NCBI GenBank assembly: GCA_000697475.1
Contig: JNEU01001172.1
Location: 1 to 64,000 of the forward strand
DNA from: Lichtheimia corymbifera B2541
Lineage: Eukaryota; Mucoromycota; Mucoromycetes; Mucorales; Lichtheimiaceae
Reading direction: 5' to 3'
DNA: 64,000 bases
This document shows positions 35,446 through 47,970 of this stretch, in pieces. The position numbers and the translations under genes are program-made. Positions within the stretch are counted from its first letter, which is position 1. Every line of letters starts with the position of its first letter. The notes beneath the pieces were generated by a model, which saw only the letters and a list, made by a program, of their open reading frames with translations, did not search any database and had not been told where the DNA came from.

Positions 35446-35806
35446 TGCCAAATTATGACCGTTACTGTGAATCGTCCATTAAATATCATGCATTCGCTCT
35501 TTCTGTTCATCCCAAACAAATGTGCTACACAAACACGCCTCTTTGCATCCTTGGCTCTATTAGGCTCTAGCTACTTGACAATGAACAAAGATCACCTATT
35601 ATATAGGATCACGCTTACAGCATACATAAAACATAAAGGCACTTGTATCTCTAAGTCTTACAATGAAACGCGGATGTCTTTTTGGGCACTCGTACGGAAA
35701 CTCAATGAAAGATATGCATTTCTCTCGACGTCTGGAAGTTATCACCCGTAATAATATGCACTTCACAACAAGCAATTACTCTTTATTCTTATATGGACAA
35801 TTACAT

Positions 35807-36829
35807 CTACCATTCTTGAACACCTTTCCAAAAGGGGTCTTCGAGGATCTTGTTGTTCTCCTTGACTACTATCTCATCACCTTCGCGTACCAGATAATGG
35901 ATGGTATCAACATTGACCTCTCGCAAATAAGCTCCCAACTTGTCATAATGCATCCCGACATCATTGGGTCCATGGCAATCATCCGATAGTGTGAAACGAC
36001 CACCCTTTTCTTGGATTAGCTATAAATCAATATAATAAAATGTGAGATACTATCACGCAGTAATTGACAAATAATCGTACTGAGATTACCTTAATGATTG
36101 AGCGATGTGGATAAGCATCTGTCAACCCTTTCTTCCAAGCGCGTGAGTTGATCTCAAACAAACCGCCATAGCCAACTATAAGATCCACGTTTCGGACCAC
36201 CTTTTCCCAAATAGCTGACTCCTGCAGGCAGGTATCCGACCCAGCAAAGATGCGTACAAGGTCAAAGTGGCCAACCACCTCAGGCTTTACAGCTTGCAAC
36301 ATGGCGTATTGCTCGTCGAAATAGGCTTCAAAGAGTGCTTCAAGGCTCTGGTACTTGGCGAGGGCTTTTTGATAAAGTTCGTTGGAAAAGTCGATAGGTA
36401 TAGTTCCCACATGATGCAACGAGCCAACGACATAATCCACAGTGTGCTGTTTGCGTAGTTTGTCGATAGCGTCAGCATAGCCGGTATGTATGAACTCGAT
36501 CTCGGTGCCAACTAAGAGTGTGATCTGCTCCTTATACTGCTCCTGTAATTGACGTGCATGTTGTCTGAATTCCGCAAAGGTGGCTGCAAGAGTCGCTGGG
36601 GTACATGAAGCCTAAAGAAGTATTGATTGGCACGGTCTCCATGGTAAGCGTGTTGACAAGTTACCTCGAGCTCCTCTGGATACAATTCACTCTCTTCTAA
36701 TCGTGGCATGTGCTCGCTCAATCCATAGATCTTGAAACCTTTCCGAATGGCTTCCTTGACGACATCTTCAAGAAGACCGTATCCATGTTTGCAATATTGG
36801 CCTGAATGGCTGTGAAACGAGTATGGCAT
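35807..36829 (-). CDS. HIS2: Histidinol-phosphatase, PHP family
   Basis: Removes the phosphate from histidinol phosphate, the penultimate step of histidine synthesis. Three exons: 36665-36829, 36090-36611 and 35807-36019 (900 bases, 299 residues). The metal-binding motifs of the PHP fold are visible: FHSHSGQYCKHG at the N-terminus, GLSEHMPRLEESELYPEE, GTEIEFI, GSLHHVG, GHFDLVRIF, FEINSRAWKKG, and LSDDCHGPNDVG near the C-terminus. Together they supply the His and Asp ligands. The gene is divergent from DAHP synthase, 346 bases apart, with a Gcn4/CPC1-type site between, fitting general amino-acid control. Confidence 0.94.
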
Positions 36830-37175
36830 GATTACCGATCCTGGATGTTTTGCAACCCCACTTTGCTGTTATGCTTCAGCCAATCGGATGCATTCTCTCT
36901 CGGCCCACAAACCAGTTGCAACAAAGCTGGCTCATTGTTCTGTTGATAAATCCAGGCAATCACCATGGCAACTACACGATGGTATTCACCCATTATACTT
37001 GATTATACTACAAATGTTGACACGTGACGCGACCCATCAAAGCATATGGATTCAGCATTGAATGAGTCATGCAAGGTTGCACGAAATCACACTCAGCTAC
37101 CTCAGCTACCATCTTCTCCACAATCACCACGACCAACTTCTTTTCACCCACGCTCCCCACTTTTCGACCTTTCAC
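36830..37175. promoter_or_regulatory. Divergent promoter between HIS2 and DAHP synthase
   Basis: 346 bases between two start codons. It contains TGAGTCAT at 37,063-37,070, a perfect match to the Gcn4/CPC1 recognition core TGASTCA. A CACGTGAC element lies at about 37,021-37,028. Both flanking genes make amino acids, as expected for cross-pathway control. Binding itself is inferred. Confidence 0.6.
37063..37070 (+). promoter_or_regulatory. Gcn4/CPC1-type binding site (TGAGTCAT)
   Basis: Perfect TGASTCA core plus the favoured 3' T, lying 106 bases upstream of the DAHP synthase start codon and 234 bases upstream of the HIS2 start codon. Its position between two amino-acid biosynthesis genes supports function. 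Confidence 0.55.
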
Positions 37176-38812
<1,637 letters not shown>

Positions 38813-40329
38813 GGAGGTGTTGGTGCATCTAACACCATCATACAACAAGATAGCTAGTAGCAGTTGATATTACAATACAAGGAGCAACTTTTTGGTGATA
38901 TCAAACCATGACAAAGTTCTATGCGATGGCTATAAGCACGATGTAGTAGTCAATTAATACATGGGAGGCACGGAGGTTGTTTTTGTTGTAGCAGGAGCAG
39001 CTGCAATGATGGATTGTATTATAAAAATCAACTAACAAGACGATCCTGTTATATAAGGTACATACTGTAGATGCAGGATGGGGACATCATGGAGCATACA
39101 AATATTATGGGGAGCCATGAATTACCAGGGCGCAAGAATTATAGATCATCATAGTTATAAAGAAAGCATCCGGCTTTATAAACAAACCAACGCTCTCCTG
39201 TGAATGCATCATCGTAAACCTATTATAGTTTGCACAGCTTTGTTTAGTAGAGTAATGAGATATGATGGGATGATGCATCCACCCATATAATAGCTGTGAT
39301 TTGGTGGCGAAGAAGCTGTAGAAGAGTACCCATGCAGGGGGGCTCTGGTATTGTTCACCTGCTCTTATCTTACATTCTTCATTTGTTCAAAAGCGGCTGG
39401 TGCAGCTCCGGGGATCCGGCTCACAAGCAAGTAAAGTCATTATAACGCATTGTCAACAAGCATAAACTTTACTTTTCGGTCTCCCCCCCCCACCCAACCC
39501 CTGGTGGGCTAAGCTGTTGGTAGTGGAACCTACTCGTATATAAAAGCGAGTTCTCGACAACACGCAATTATACTGCACACTCACATCTTACATTTCCTAC
39601 CTTCTTTTTCATTCAATGCAAAGTCTTTCCTCTCGTTAGGGCTTATCAAACTGCCTTTTTACACCGTTATATCAACCACATACGCAATCAACATGGTGTC
39701 ATCCTTATGCATTTCTCCAGCAATAGCATAACCATGGATATGGCGTTTCCAAATCACATTCGCCTTCATATTTGACCGTACTATTATTATTGTTTCCATT
39801 GCTCACCTCGATCATAGTTACAATGAGGCTTATCCTTGTCGGGTCCATCCCTCTCTCTCTCTTTCTTCACACTTTTTACGTGCTCACCCCATCATCTTCA
39901 TATTAGTGAGAGATACAGAATTCTGCCCTATGTTTTAGTTTTATTCTCCTTTGCTCATGTACCATATATGATATACATTTTTCTATTTGATCAACCCCGT
40001 CGCTGTAGATGATGTTGGACAAAATAAAAATATACACAATCCACACCGATCATGCAATTCAAATGATCTGCATAATGTCTTCGGCCATTTCGGATGCAAT
40101 CTTCCGATCGAACCATATCCTTTCCATGTCACACCAAATAGGCACTTCTCCGCATGGGATGATGCATAGTTTTCAATTTAAAAGTAAAGAAAATCAAAAA
40201 GTTTTATGATAGAGTAACTAGAACAGCAATGGTTGTTGTATGTACAAATGCGAAAATGAAAATGAAACAGAATGCAGTGATGGAATAATGGTTGGGTTGA
40301 GGGGGAAATCATCATGTTGGAGGAGGAGA
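38813..40329. other. Intergenic region with an orphan TATA-type promoter
   Basis: Between the 3' ends of DAHP synthase (+) and the GNAT gene (-). At 39,537-39,546 is TATATAAAAG, preceded by a C-rich tract (39,482-39,500) and followed by CT-rich sequence like a transcript leader. The ATG codons downstream open only very short frames (for example 28 codons from about 39,822). A short-ORF or non-coding transcript is possible; I cannot support a gene. Confidence 0.35.
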
Positions 40330-41132
40330 TTAATAGTCAGAGATACGACGACCAGGACGAATACGAAGAGGACGTGGTTCTGGTACAGCACTGGTAGCAA
40401 CCGGTTCACGCACCATAATGCAAGCTGGTACTTCAGCACCCTTCACAGTAGCCTCGACCTTGAATCCAAACTTTTCAAAGAAACGTACAGCTTTACCACT
40501 GCAAGCGACTTGTGCACAAATAGGTTGTTGAGCCTCATCAGCCTTGTCAGTAACGTAATGGAGCAATGCCGAACCAAGACCCTTGCGCTGTTCGTGTGGT
40601 AGAACGCCAATGTAGCCGATCGTGATGTATTGTGAGTATTTGCTCATGACCTTGCGGCGTGTCTTGTCAATGGAAGAGGCGATTGATGAGTGTGCTTTGT
40701 TGACAGTAGAGCGTAGGACTTTGATGAACCCAGATGGCGAGGATTGCTTGGATACAATGGGAAAAGGGAAGCCCTGGTGATGGTTTGTCCACACAAGTAC
40801 ACCCTTGCATCCATCCACTTGCACTGCGAAATCACGGCTTTGGATCGATGCTGTGTTGACCATATCTTTGAAAAGGGTATACATATGATCATAATTGGGA
40901 GCCTCGCTGGATTCCGTCAACGTATGTGCAGCTTCTTTGATAGCACCTATAGAAGAAGAAGAAGAAGAAGAAAATGAGTCATCCTATCCATAGCATATAT
41001 CAAATATACATTATATAAATACATACCCTTGATGATGGGGCGCACATTGACTTCGTGTTGATCAATGTTGATTGTGAGTTTGCGACTAATGCGACGTTCG
41101 TCAAAAGCAGTGGGAGGAGCCACGAGTGCCAT
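40330..41132 (-). CDS. GNAT-family N-acetyltransferase
   Basis: Two exons: 41027-41132 and 40330-40946 (723 bases, 240 residues). The acetyl-CoA binding motif A is evident, ITIGYIGVLPHEQRKGLGSALL, with the Q/RxxGxG/A pyrophosphate loop. The later KAVRFFEKFGFKVE matches motif B. The C-terminus is basic and Pro-rich (RPLRIRPGRR). The acceptor group (protein N-terminus, amine or antibiotic-like small molecule) cannot be told. The intron's polypyrimidine tract is a pure CTT run of about seven repeats directly before the acceptor. Confidence 0.9.
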
Positions 41133-43214
41133 GCGTTGATTATGAGAGGGTATCGATTAAAGACAAAGAACTTGGAAACAAGGAGATAAAGAAAACGATG
41201 GCCGGCTCTTTTATATTTCATGCACAGCTGAACAAAAAAAAATCCTGTGAAACGATGCCCTATTATGGAAAGTACTGAGTTTACAAAGGAGCAAATAAAC
41301 GGATGTGGAGCGTGCCACAATCCGCGGACCGAAACGGCTTCACTGATTTTCTTCGAAACACTCCCTATTAAAAATAGCATTTTGCCGCCATCCCTAACTC
41401 ATCCGTCGATCCTTCTCGGTCCAGATCTCTATTCAAACAATCTAAAGAACGATACTAAAAGCCCAAACGCTCGGATCATCCTTGTGCTAAAACACTTGCA
41501 TAATACTCGTGCTTCTTTTTTTAGTGATATCCAACATCCTGCCACTTAGCGTGATGCTAATCGCTTTTATTACTCTCCCCTGTTTATGCTTCTTGGCTTT
41601 TGTAATGGCATGATCATGGATGCCATCCCCCTGTAGAGTAGCAAGGGAAAACTGGGATGCGGTTTGAGTTGTAACTTTTAATAGCTCTATCTCGGGCCGG
41701 CAAGCTTTAAATTATTAATCCGAATACCCATGGTGTGTAATCTGATATGAGTAAAGCATCCAAGGTAGTAACCAAATGTAAGCTGTCATTTTTGTGCATC
41801 TGTGGTGCAATCTAGTGTGTGTGTTGTGTGTCCTGCATCCTAAAACATCTAGACCACATTTTTGACAAGATCAGGGGGTGTGTTAAATGTGTGAGATGAA
41901 TTCCCTTTTTTGCCACGTGTACGTGTACATGGATTGTCAGTGCGGCGTCCATAAAAATTCTTTGACTCAGGGATATGTCCTACATGCCATAAGCTGCTAC
42001 TTTATGCATAAGTGCACCACTCGACATCATGCTTACGTTTAATACTACTCAACCCCGTTTTTTCTTTCCCCATAGCACGGGGATAATCAAGGTCAGAATA
42101 CAATGGTGTCCAATAGCCAATGCTGCGGCACTCTTACACGGCGGCTCTTTCGGCCTGAATGGGAAATCGGCATTTTTTTTTCTTCTTGTTGATCATCACT
42201 ACTATTAGCAACATGTTTGTTGAGTCGATTCTGACTGATCGATGCCCATCAGAGAGTCTAATTCTGCGTTTATCTCTGTATTGATGCCAAGCCCAGCATC
42301 ATCATGTTCTAGACTGGTGCGATGTACAAACAACGTACAGCCCTATCCTCAATAATGATTGTCGTTGTTGTTCACGCTGCACTTTTGGTGGGAATAATCC
42401 ACATCTTTGTATTGAATGCTCACCGCGGAACGTTCTCAACAATTAGCCGCGCCGTACTCCCTCTGATAGAGACACAAACAACTTCTCCATGGCACCGGCG
42501 TTTTCATCCTTGACATTGGCATGTACCGCGGAATACCATATGCTACATGTGATACAATGATCTAGATGGGTGCCTAAACGCATTTATCGCCTTTGGCACA
42601 ATTAAGTGTGTCGTACATTTGAATGCAGTAACCTGCTGGGTATGATTTCTATAGCACACTTTGCCACCCAACATTCTTGATCCGCCATGCTTTCTGTATT
42701 ATTCTTTTCACTTTTCTTCCTTCGAATGATGTTTTCCATTTTCTGGAAACGTCCATCATGCGCAAAGAGGGACTTTTTTTTTGAAACTTCTGAGCTGCTA
42801 TTTTCGTTGCAGGATTTACTGCGGATCTATGTTTCTCTCTCAAACATGCATTGGTGATAAATTTTATTATAATGTCACGTGGTCGACAAATGGAGTTGAT
42901 GGATGATCATCCGACAAGATGATGATAATGCGCATGTCAGCTGAAATAGAGTTCTAAACATGACAAAGGAGTCTAGGATCGACTTGAACTTTGTATCATC
43001 CATGAAGATCATGTAGATTACTGGTTGGGAATCCAATGATGTAGGGCGTGTGACGTAATAGAAAAAGGTAACCTTTTCGCTTATTGTAGAGAACAAGGGT
43101 GTGTTTGTGAGATCAATTGACATATGCAGCAATAGGGATGATTCATGCAAAGGGAGCTGGTTTATTTGTCAACGATACATAAAGAGAGCTAATGATCCAA
43201 TGGTAATCACGTTA
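41133..43214. other. Intergenic region, no gene recognised
   Basis: About 2.1 kb between the GNAT gene start and the stop of the next minus-strand gene. Short ORFs (for example 42322-42513 plus and 42875-43150 minus) have no family features. I see no RNA gene or repeat. Confidence 0.45.
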
Positions 43215-44213
43215 TTACACTATGCTACTGGTTTCAGTCATGTACTGGTCTCCATCCTCTTCATCGTCGTTTTCAGGGTACTCATTGTACTTTGGAGGAC
43301 AATCATGGGTTTCGTGACCATTGAGTTGCTTGCATATGCGACAATAGTGGTCATAAACGTGGTGGTCAAATGCGCGTGGGCTGTAGCGTCTGCCGAAAAG
43401 TTTGAAAGACCATGGCGGATAAGGTTGATGAAAGATAAGAGTAGCGGTGCCATTATAAAGGTATCCAATCGACATAAGGCCAAATACCACGTCGCATAAC
43501 ACGTTGTTGGAGATCTTTGCTTGCTTTTCAATTTCAGCTCTTGCCATACTAGGGCTCATCATTGGTAAGTCGTAAAGTGGAAGCACGTAATACCGATTAT
43601 AGGTATCAGCCCGTGGCATCACTGTGATGTGTCCTTCCATATCCTGGTTGGTAGTACCGGGGATCATCACACTACTTCTTGTTGCAAATGATGAGGATGA
43701 TGATGTTCCCACTTGCTGTTGCTCTTCCTCGTCACCATTGTCATTGTTGCAGGACGACGTAGTATTATGGCTGCAGTAGGTACTATCGCTCTTGCTACGC
43801 ATCATGGCCACACGCTTTGAACGAGATGATGATGGTTCTGAAAAGCGTGCACGGTTGTAGGCGATGACGTTGCGTGGTTTGTAGTGACTCAAATCAGACA
43901 AAATGCGACGTCTTGCATATATATCAATGCAGTGGGCTTCGATTAGCAATCCACCTTCGTATGGGGTGTCTTGAGTTTGCGGTAGAATGTATTGGCGCAG
44001 CATGTCAAATGAACCTTGATCGATATACTCCAACAAGATCCTCACTCCACGTTGAAAGTCATCATCCGTTTCATCAGGAAAGTGGAATAAAAGCGTTTCT
44101 GTTGGTCGTGAATGCATGTAATGATCGTTGGGAGATCCTTCACAGGCTGGCACATATTCAAACAAAGGCTCCTTGGCGATTGTCACACCAGGATAAGGCG
44201 AGTTGTTGCCCAT
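43215..44213 (-). CDS. Protein of unknown function with a C-terminal zinc-knuckle-like motif
   Basis: Single exon, 332 residues, not assigned to a family. Residues 1-125 look globular (HFPDETDDDFQRGVRILLEY, YEGGLLIEAHCIDIYARRR). Residues 126-185 are a disordered Ser/Asn/Glu region with QQQ and SSSSS runs. A second globular part contains EIEKQAKISNNVL and a hydrophobic stretch FGLMSIGYLYNGTATLIF that could be one membrane segment. The end carries CRICKQLNGHETHDC (C-x2-C-x5-H-x4-C), close to but not the canonical CCHC spacing. The tail is acidic. The long intact frame and composition support a real gene; it could be lineage-specific. Confidence 0.72.
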   Translation of the reverse strand: MGNNSPYPGVTIAKEPLFEYVPACEGSPNDHYMHSRPTETLLFHFPDETDDDFQRGVRILLEYIDQGSFDMLRQYILPQTQDTPYEGGLLIEAHCIDIYARRRILSDLSHYKPRNVIAYNRARFSEPSSSRSKRVAMMRSKSDSTYCSHNTTSSCNNDNGDEEEQQQVGTSSSSSFATRSSVMIPGTTNQDMEGHITVMPRADTYNRYYVLPLYDLPMMSPSMARAEIEKQAKISNNVLCDVVFGLMSIGYLYNGTATLIFHQPYPPWSFKLFGRRYSPRAFDHHVYDHYCRICKQLNGHETHDCPPKYNEYPENDDEEDGDQYMTETSSIV

Positions 44214-44459
44214 GGGTAAGAGATGTGAAATGGAAAGGGAGAGAAAGAGAGGGAAGGTAAAGAAGGTAAACAGAGAATATCATTCCTTTGTGATTGTTGT
44301 CAATGTAATGTGTATCAGCTGATGGTTTCATTGTTGTCCTTTAGTGACATGGCCTCTCTGCTCTCATCATTTGTCATATTCCATCCACCATCCCCATTGT
44401 TCCTCATCAACAATGTTGCTTTGACTCAATACATTTTATAGTAGGTTGATATATAAAAT

Positions 44460-45039
44460 CTATGCTGCTGCCTGGAGTTGCTTTTGCTTGTACTCGTCGG
44501 ACATGCGGTAGCTGGTGGGAAGGAGAAAAAAAAGGTAAGGATGGGGTGAAGCTCTACATACAGAGAGTCCAACACTTACTTGAAGATACGGCCCATTTGC
44601 ATCAAAGAAGTACCAGCAACGAAGAGGTTGACAGTACCCAAGCTGTAGTTCTTGGGGATAATCACCATGGAATAACGAGTCCAAATCAATCCGGTGGCAA
44701 GAAGGGCTATTTGCGTCGTATATGATGTAAGAAATATAGCTCTCGGTAATCCGATCTCCCAATATCTACAGGGCACACACCCACACGCATATCACACGCC
44801 ATAACCGCCATACTTACAAGCAGTTTGCGACAAGCTCAACTTCTCGGCAGGGCGCTGCAAATCGCTAATGCCAGCAATGACAAGGGCCTGGAAGAAATCA
44901 AATAAGGACGATTGGTTTGCAAATGGGATGAGTTATACTTTACCCATTTCATGGCAGGAGCCCAGAAGTGAATGGTCTTAGGACCTGCGGGCGAGTTGAT
45001 GAACTTTTGGAAAGCACTTTGCGAAGCAGCAGCAGCCAT
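44460..45039 (-). CDS. MPC2: Mitochondrial pyruvate carrier subunit, Mpc2 type
   Basis: Partner of Mpc1 in the inner-membrane complex that imports pyruvate into mitochondria. Four exons: 44944-45039, 44818-44887, 44580-44706 and 44460-44511 (345 bases, 114 residues, normal size). The family signature is complete: GPKTIHFWAPAMKWALVIAG, ISDLQRPAEKLSLSQT, LLATGLIWTRYSMVIIPKN and YSLGTVNLFVAGTSLMQMGR, forming two to three membrane helices. The C-terminus is charged and Gln/Ala-rich. Mpc1 is not in this window. Confidence 0.95.
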
Positions 45040-46316
45040 GACGGGAAAAGGGTGAGAGGAAAGGAGAAAGAAACGGGAAAAGATATAGCAAGGCTACAAA
45101 GGTACGACCACCACAGAGATATCGGAGCTCAGTACTAGCGATATACCTTAATACCATGGACTCTCGACGGGTGTATTCCTACCTACAATTGATCATGTGT
45201 CCACGCATACTCGCTGCATATGCAACGTAAGTTTATTTACCTTGTTTATCCTATTATTTGTATTCATGCATGTTGTCCTAGGAAGACCCTGAATAGCCTT
45301 GTCCTGATCCTGAATGCAGATGTAGACTTGCGACAAAAGATGTGACATGCATCCAATAAAATTGCTTCAATCTTTACCCCCTCTTCAGGGCATATCCGGG
45401 TTCCCTATCTATCATCCATTAAACCCATTTCCTTCATACCACTCAGAATAACCTTCTTTATGTCACGTTCATTGACGATGGATGATATACGATCTCATGC
45501 ACACATACAACGATAAGACGCTTTACCTCCTCCTCACAAGAGTCAAGACAAATGAACTCTTTTGAATGATCACAAAGACCAGCTCTGCTCCACAGGGTTT
45601 CCCCCCACCAAAGAAAAGAGCACACAAAATTGACATTTTGTCGATATAAGCATCTGAGAGGAGCGATATAAGAGAATAATATGATACGGCACCCACCAAA
45701 TAAATGATTCCTGTTTATTATGTAGGATGCGACAAATGTAAAGACAATATCCGGTGTTATAGGATGATCAGCATGGAGAAGATGCTTCTTTGATGTAGGT
45801 AGCTGGTGTGGGCATGATCCGAAAAAGAAGCTATCTACCCTAGTGATGCACCATGTAATACTTTCATAAGCAAGATACCTAATTGTGTATGAAAGCTATG
45901 TTCATAAGCAGTAGTAATGCCGGGATGTGGCGCCTTGAGCCTTAAAAACACGTGAGGAAAGCATGGGTGCGATTGGAATCCTGTCAAGAGCACTATGTTG
46001 TGCGTTCTTATTCTCTTACAAAGTATTGAAACAGGAAGGCAAGATTTATTCTTTAATGAGATAGACATATAGTGAGTGCAATGTGGGATGAAATGAGAAA
46101 AAATACAAGCAGGCATATGTACGACAAACAACGCTGACAATTTGGTGGAATGCAGATATACAAAAAAAGAGGTGGAGGTTATGGTATGACATATGTGGGT
46201 GGGGTTGGAAGATGCAGATGTGTAATATGTGTGGGAGAAGAGAGAGCAAAGGTCAAGGAGAGTACATTGGGGAGAAGGGGAAAAAAGTAATATAGAATAC
46301 AAAAGGGCCAGCCTTA
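45040..46316. other. Intergenic region, no gene recognised
   Basis: About 1.3 kb between the MPC2 start and the velvet gene stop. It should contain the MPC2 promoter and the velvet 3' UTR. ORFs such as 45835-46302 (minus) run through hydrophobic low-complexity sequence without features. Confidence 0.45.
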
Positions 46317-47970
46317 CTATTGCAAAAGTTGATGGATCGAAACGCGACCAGCAGATGCACTGGGATTATGCGGTGAAGAGGACAAGGGAGGAAGCAATAA
46401 GGTATCAGCCATGATGGATCGTAGCGGTGGTAAGCGATCACCCATACGAGGTGGATGTCGATTTGCTTCAGTCAACATTGGAGGTGGTGTTAGCTGCCGT
46501 GAATAAGCTACTGATGGATGTTGCTGTTGCCCACTACCGTCAAAATGGTAATGTGCCAAATCAGATGAAAATTGCTGTGGTGGCGAAGGCAGTGCACGAT
46601 GATGTTGTTGCTGTTGTTGTTCCTCCCAGCGATATTGTGATGAGCAAGGTGATGGTAAAATATGATCATACTTGTCTTTGGCTGAAGGGTATGATTCGTA
46701 AACATGGGCAATGTTAGCTGGTGCGTTGTTGGCAGTAGTCGTATTCATGCTGTTGGGTGACGATGATAATGAAGATGCTGTTGACGAGGATGATTGCCAT
46801 TGGCCGAAATGAACACCTTGCTTTTGTACACCCGTGGTTGCGTACACTGATAAAGCAACTGAACCACCTTTACGTTTGCTGCTGTGAGAGGGTTGTTCTT
46901 CCTCAACAGGAGTCGTATGCTCAACTCGTCGCTTACGGCCGCTCACACTATGATTTGCATTCTATGTGAGATACGTCGTAGTCTAGTGGTAAAGGTATAT
47001 ACGTACGATGGCAATCTATGTTCTTTTCGAATACGCATTTTAACGCCTTGATCACAGAATGTACGTGAAAGGAAGGTAGCTTCTGTAGGTCCTGGGTATC
47101 GCTTGGGAAGATATACAGTGAACGCGTCGGATAGCATTGTCTTTCTATTTTCGACAGTGCCCCTATAAACCAGAAATCATCAGACACATGAACCAAAATT
47201 GTGGTGCTACCTTGCATAAGGGGGTAGGTGACATATGGTGGATCCACTTACTCTACAATCTCAAAGAGGCTAAAATGCAATCTGTATTTGCCTTCTTTTT
47301 TTACAGCCAAATCACCGAAAACAAAAAAGCCGCCATCTTATATATAGATAGGTTAGATGACACGTATCTTGTAAGCGATGATTTGGGACTTACCAGAGTT
47401 ATCAATGTCACGTAGCCTGTAGAGTGATGAAACGGTTGATCCCGAGAGGTAATCTTGTGACGGTAGCAGTAGGGTGCTTGGTTCATCCTCGGTAACAATG
47501 TTGGCAACCAAAAAGTAAAAGGGGCTTTGCAGAGATTTTCTACATGCAAAGGAAATTAGTACTTTTTCACGCCACATGAGATATCCACCTACTTTACTTG
47601 ATCGTGCGTGCAGTTTGACCACTTCATCTGCAGAATAGGAGGAGGCTCAATCGGACGTCGGTCTATGGGTAATGTTTCACGGATAAATTTTGGTGTTTTC
47701 AGGACGAGGGGAGTTTGATGGTTATGTTGTACCTCGTTCATTTGGGACACTCATTTTGGCACGTTCAGGTTGTTGGCGTAAAACGATATCGTATTCCCTG
47801 TAAAGAGCATGCACAACGGTGAGATCCCATTTTATTGTCACAAGGTTGCTGACAGGCGGGAAAGTGTACCTTTCTGACGGGAGATCAGCGAGCGAACTGG
47901 GAATGAATCGATATGTACAGGCACTGTTCCCTGTCATAATCTGTGAAGTATTTCCCTTGTTATAGGTCAT
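46317..47970 (-). CDS. Velvet-domain transcription regulator (VelB/VosA-like)
   Basis: Seven exons. Velvet proteins bind DNA with an NF-kappaB-like fold and coordinate development and metabolism in fungi. The velvet domain is split over exons 1-6. It has [15 protein letters not shown], then [47 protein letters not shown], and [39 protein letters not shown], in that order. The last exon is a 200-residue disordered tail beginning with a bipartite nuclear signal (GRKRR ... SSKRKGG) and rich in Gln, His, Ser and Pro. Which subfamily (VelB, VosA or VelC) is not resolved. The start at 47970 sits just before the domain; the frame stays open further upstream. Confidence 0.87.

Larger units (their letters stand above)
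34400..35670. repeat. Second locus of the hairpin repeat family, with nested insertion
   Basis: From left to right: a flank (about 34,400-34,590) matching 2490-2700 inverted; the hairpin element (34,590-34,946); then one arm plus spacer of the array unit (34,925-35,040, containing GCTATATGACAAGTGGTG). Its partner arm lies in inverted orientation at 35,520-35,670 (CTAGCTACTTGACAATGAAC). The two arms are separated by a 480-base inner block instead of the 70-base spacer seen in the first array. This looks like insertion of a second repeat into the spacer. Confidence 0.75.

Noticed and set aside
43101..43499. 132-codon ORF, plus strand
   Set aside because: It is the reverse strand of the orphan gene's 3' end; the minus-strand frame is far longer and has protein-like composition.
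45835..46302. 155-codon ORF, minus strand
   Set aside because: Hydrophobic and Ser/His-rich low-complexity frame just downstream of the velvet stop; most likely 3' UTR and intergenic DNA.
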